Shown: positions 43,140 through 44,719 of the stretch, piece after piece | Layout: each line of letters opens with the position of its first letter | Numbering within the stretch: the first letter of the stretch is position 1 | Assembly: GCA_030824585.1 (NCBI GenBank) | Contig: JAVBXM010000237.1 | Coordinates: forward strand, 1 to 44,719 | Length of the DNA: 44,719 nt | Direction of reading: 5' to 3' | Source: Phaeospirillum sp. | Lineage (GTDB): Bacteria; Pseudomonadota; Alphaproteobacteria; Rhodospirillales; Magnetospirillaceae | Position numbers and translations under genes: made by a program | Notes under the pieces: generated by a model | What the model saw: the letters and a program-made list of their open reading frames with translations, nothing else | Database searches by the model: none | What the model was told of the DNA's origin: nothing

Positions 43140-43400
43140 ATGAGCCCCGCTCAATTTCGCGCCAGTCAACCAGGAAACCGAGGCCCTGCCAGAAGGAGGG
43201 CAGGTTCTCCGATCTCGGGAGAATTTGAAGCCCTATTCCCGCTGCCTGGGAGACCTTCTTGTTCATTGGGCTGATCGCTTGCCAAACGGAAATAGTTCTC
43301 CCGCGAGCTGAGTCCCTCTCGGCTCGCCCCCCACCCGAACACCTCCCAATGGGTGGGAACTTGGGCGGTTGCCTTCCGGCAACCGCCCGCTTTTTTATTA
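43140..43400 (+). other. Hairpin-rich noncoding stretch ending in a terminator
   Basis: No convincing gene is seen between 43130 and the IS fragment. Several hairpins follow each other: CCTGCC/GGCAGG at 43185-43204, TTCTCC/GGAGAA at 43205-43222, GCGAGC/GCTCGC at 43303-43326 and the terminator at 43363. The clustered stems could belong to a small RNA or to the end of a lost mobile element. No promoter was found at the left end. Confidence 0.35.
43363..43397 (+). terminator. Rho-independent terminator
   Basis: A perfect 11-bp stem (GGGCGGTTGCC with loop TTCC) at 43363-43388, followed by GCTTTTTT. It ends plus-strand transcription before the IS fragments. Confidence 0.85.
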
Positions 43401-43477
43401 GGCCGTAAACTCATAAACAGGGTTCCCTTTCGTTCGGTGGCGTGATTCAAGGATTCCCTCTGGCATGGAGGGCATTG

Positions 43478-43766
43478 ATGGCGCGGCGGCGGTACGAATT
43501 GACGGATCACGAATGGCTGATCATCGAGCCGTTGCTTCCGAACAAGCCCCGAGGCGTACCCCGTGTTGATGACCGTCGGGTTTTGAACGGCATCCTGTGG
43601 CGCTTTCGCACGGGTTCGCCTTGGGCGGAGGTTCCCGAGCGCTACGGCCCATCGACCACCTGCTACAATCGATTCGTCCGCTGGCGCAGGGCGGGCGTCT
43701 GGGACCGACTTCTGGAGGAAATCTCCAAGGTTTACGATGGCGACATCATCATGATCGACTCGACCT
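43478..43766 (+). pseudogene. IS5-family transposase fragment (N-terminal)
   Basis: About 96 residues of an IS5-type transposase: MARRRYELTDHEWLIIEPLL, DDRRVLNGILWRFRTGSPWA and the beginning of the catalytic region (IIMIDST). The normal continuation after the DST motif is replaced at about 43766 by sequence in the opposite orientation that codes for an IS30 transposase, so the element is truncated and inactive. Confidence 0.75.
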
Positions 43767-44179
43767 GTGGCCTTGGCCCGCACCAACAGGCGATGGAGTT
43801 TCTGGCGCCGGCCATGCGGGCCGTAGATCCAGGCATAGATTGTCTCGGCGCTCACCCTGTGCTCTGCTTGCTCCAGCTTGAGCCGGCCGGCGATCTGCTC
43901 CGGGCTCTGTTCCATAGCAAGTGCATCCAGGATGCGGGTTATCAGCTGGCTCAAGCGCTCGATCTTCGGCAGGCGCCGCTTGCGGGCCAAAGCCATTCGT
44001 TCGGCCGAGGCCGGCTGGTATCCCGACGCCGGAAGGCGGTTTCGCTCAAGTTCCCGGCTGATCGTCGAGGCCGACCGCCCCATCAGGCGGCCGATGGCGC
44101 GACGAGATTTACCGTCTGCATGCAGACGGTAAATCTCGCATCTCTCGTCAAGGCTGACGTGATCATATCTCTGTCCCAT
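43767..44179 (-). pseudogene. IS30-family transposase fragment (N-terminal)
   Basis: About 137 residues from ATG 44179: the HTH region SLDERCEIYRLHADGKSRRA, then STISRELERN, and ISAETIYAWIY-type sequence (VSAETIYAWIYGPHGRRQKL). After LLVRAKAT the frame enters the IS5 fragment in antisense, so the DDE catalytic part is gone. It separates the IS5 fragment from the Fic fragment. Confidence 0.75.
44103..44138. repeat. Perfect 36-bp palindrome inside the IS30 fragment
   Basis: Two 18-base arms meet without a spacer at 44120/44121 (arm end CCGTCTGCA, arm start TGCAGACGG). It encodes EIYRLHADGKSR of the transposase HTH, so it may be a by-product of coding, but its length could allow a cruciform. 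Confidence 0.85.
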
Positions 44180-44476
44180 ACCTCGGCACGCGACCTGTTC
44201 GCACTCATCTCTGCGGATCGCACAAGGGTGCTGGGGTCAGGAAAGACCTCGGTTGCCGCAGTCCGACTGTTCGAGGCGCTCCCCCGCCATCCTGTCGTGA
44301 CCGTCGCCTCGGCAATGGCCCTGATCGACACCAGCAAGCCAACGGCAATCCGCTCCATTGAAGCTCTGGTCGGTGCCGGCATTCTCGTCGAGACGACAGG
44401 CAAAAAGCGGGATCGCAGTTTCGCCTACCAAGGCTACGTCAACCGACTGCGTGTCGGAACGGAATTGGAGAGGTAA
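44180..44476 (+). pseudogene. Fic-family protein, C-terminal remnant
   Basis: About the last 95 residues of a Fic protein: ARDLFALISADRTRVLGSGK, then the winged helix LIDTSKPTAIRSIEALVGAG and the ending FAYQGYVNRLRVGTELER. The catalytic HPFxxGNGR part is missing, cut by the IS30 fragment. Fic proteins are AMP-transferases, and many are toxins or regulators. This copy is probably inactive. From 44477 to 44563 I see nothing more. Confidence 0.7.
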
Positions 44477-44563
44477 TGACGCTGCGCTTCGTTTCGCATT
44501 CGTTCGCGCCACCTTGCTACCTGGGTGCTACCATGGGCGGCTTTTGCGATCTGGAGTAAGAAT

Positions 44564-44596
44564 CAAAAAGCCCGTAACTTATTGAAGTTACGGGCT
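44564..44596 (-). terminator. Terminator of the initiator tRNA gene
   Basis: On the minus strand a perfect 12-bp stem (AGCCCGTAACTT) with a four-base loop (44569-44596) runs into a T-run (44568-44564). It lies a few bases after the tRNA 3' end. Confidence 0.88.
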
Positions 44597-44599
44597 AAT

Positions 44600-44677
<78 letters not shown>

Positions 44678-44719
44678 GTAAGTTTGTTGGCCTTGGTACT
44701 GGCCTGAAAAGGGTACACC

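Noticed and set aside
43140-43330. Group II intron or small minus-strand gene (MNKKVSQAAGIGLQ...)
   Set aside because: No domain V pattern or intron-encoded protein is seen, and the small frame lacks a ribosome-binding site and overlaps the end of the 42902 gene.
43442-44476. A continuous 344-codon plus-strand frame that could be read as one protein
   Set aside because: The beginning is IS5 transposase, the middle is antisense to an IS30 transposase and the end is a Fic C-terminus; the shared frame is a coincidence of joined fragments.

Overview
The window looks like a piece of an alphaproteobacterial chromosome from the Rhodospirillales, of Magnetospirillum or Phaeospirillum type. This rests on high-GC coding, the initiator tRNA sequence and the gene content, not on a database match. 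Three parts can be told apart.

Positions 1 to about 8,100 hold a phage- or plasmid-like module on the minus strand. In transcription order it has a small HTH/excisionase-like protein, two hypothetical genes of which one is a PD-(D/E)XK-type nuclease, a possible ssDNA-binding protein, a primase-helicase of RepA type, several small conserved genes, a toxin-antitoxin pair (XRE/VapB hybrid plus PIN toxin) and a DNA cytosine methyltransferase cut by the left edge. Three different short-motif arrays punctuate it (735-908, 3425-3705, 8004-8130). Next to it, at 8,111-10,847, are two translationally coupled minus-strand genes: a QueC-like PP-loop protein fused to a C-terminal winged helix, and an unrecognised partner. 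They are a plausible uncharacterised defence-type module.

Positions 10,998 to 41,603 are an anaerobic aromatic-acid catabolic cluster. A TetR regulator is followed by a plus-strand operon (11,823-22,670): alpha-methylacyl-CoA racemase, odd amidohydrolase-fold protein, thiolase, enoyl-CoA hydratase, 3-hydroxyacyl-CoA dehydrogenase, Had, Oah, Dch, thioesterase and a Pat-type protein acetyltransferase. Converging on it is bcrC-bcrA-bcrD plus a tandem GNAT. Upstream of that, on the same strand, is an operon for an ABC binding protein, bcrB, an aryl-CoA ligase, two ACAD subunits, enoyl-CoA hydratase, thiolase, a third ACAD and a universal stress protein. Divergent from it are an SDR and the four remaining ABC transporter genes. 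Together they could import an aromatic acid, activate it to its CoA thioester, dearomatise it with a class I (ATP-dependent) benzoyl-CoA reductase, hydrate, oxidise and open the ring, and beta-oxidise the product.

The regulatory layout is the most informative feature. Three 22-bp operators of form ATAC-N10-GTAT (one with a degenerate half) sit at the head of every transcription unit. This matches what I recall for MbdR, the TetR repressor of 3-methylbenzoate degradation in Azoarcus. The alpha-methylacyl-CoA racemase and an HSD10-like SDR fit a pathway making 2-methyl-branched acyl-CoAs, as expected from 3-methylbenzoate. I therefore infer a methylbenzoyl-CoA pathway rather than a plain benzoate one; this is not proven.

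Positions 41,613 to the end are a decayed border: a chemoreceptor gene with an internal deletion, a small unknown gene, a hairpin-rich noncoding stretch, joined fragments of IS5-type and IS30-type transposases, the 3' part of a Fic-family gene, and an intact initiator tRNA-Met with its terminator.
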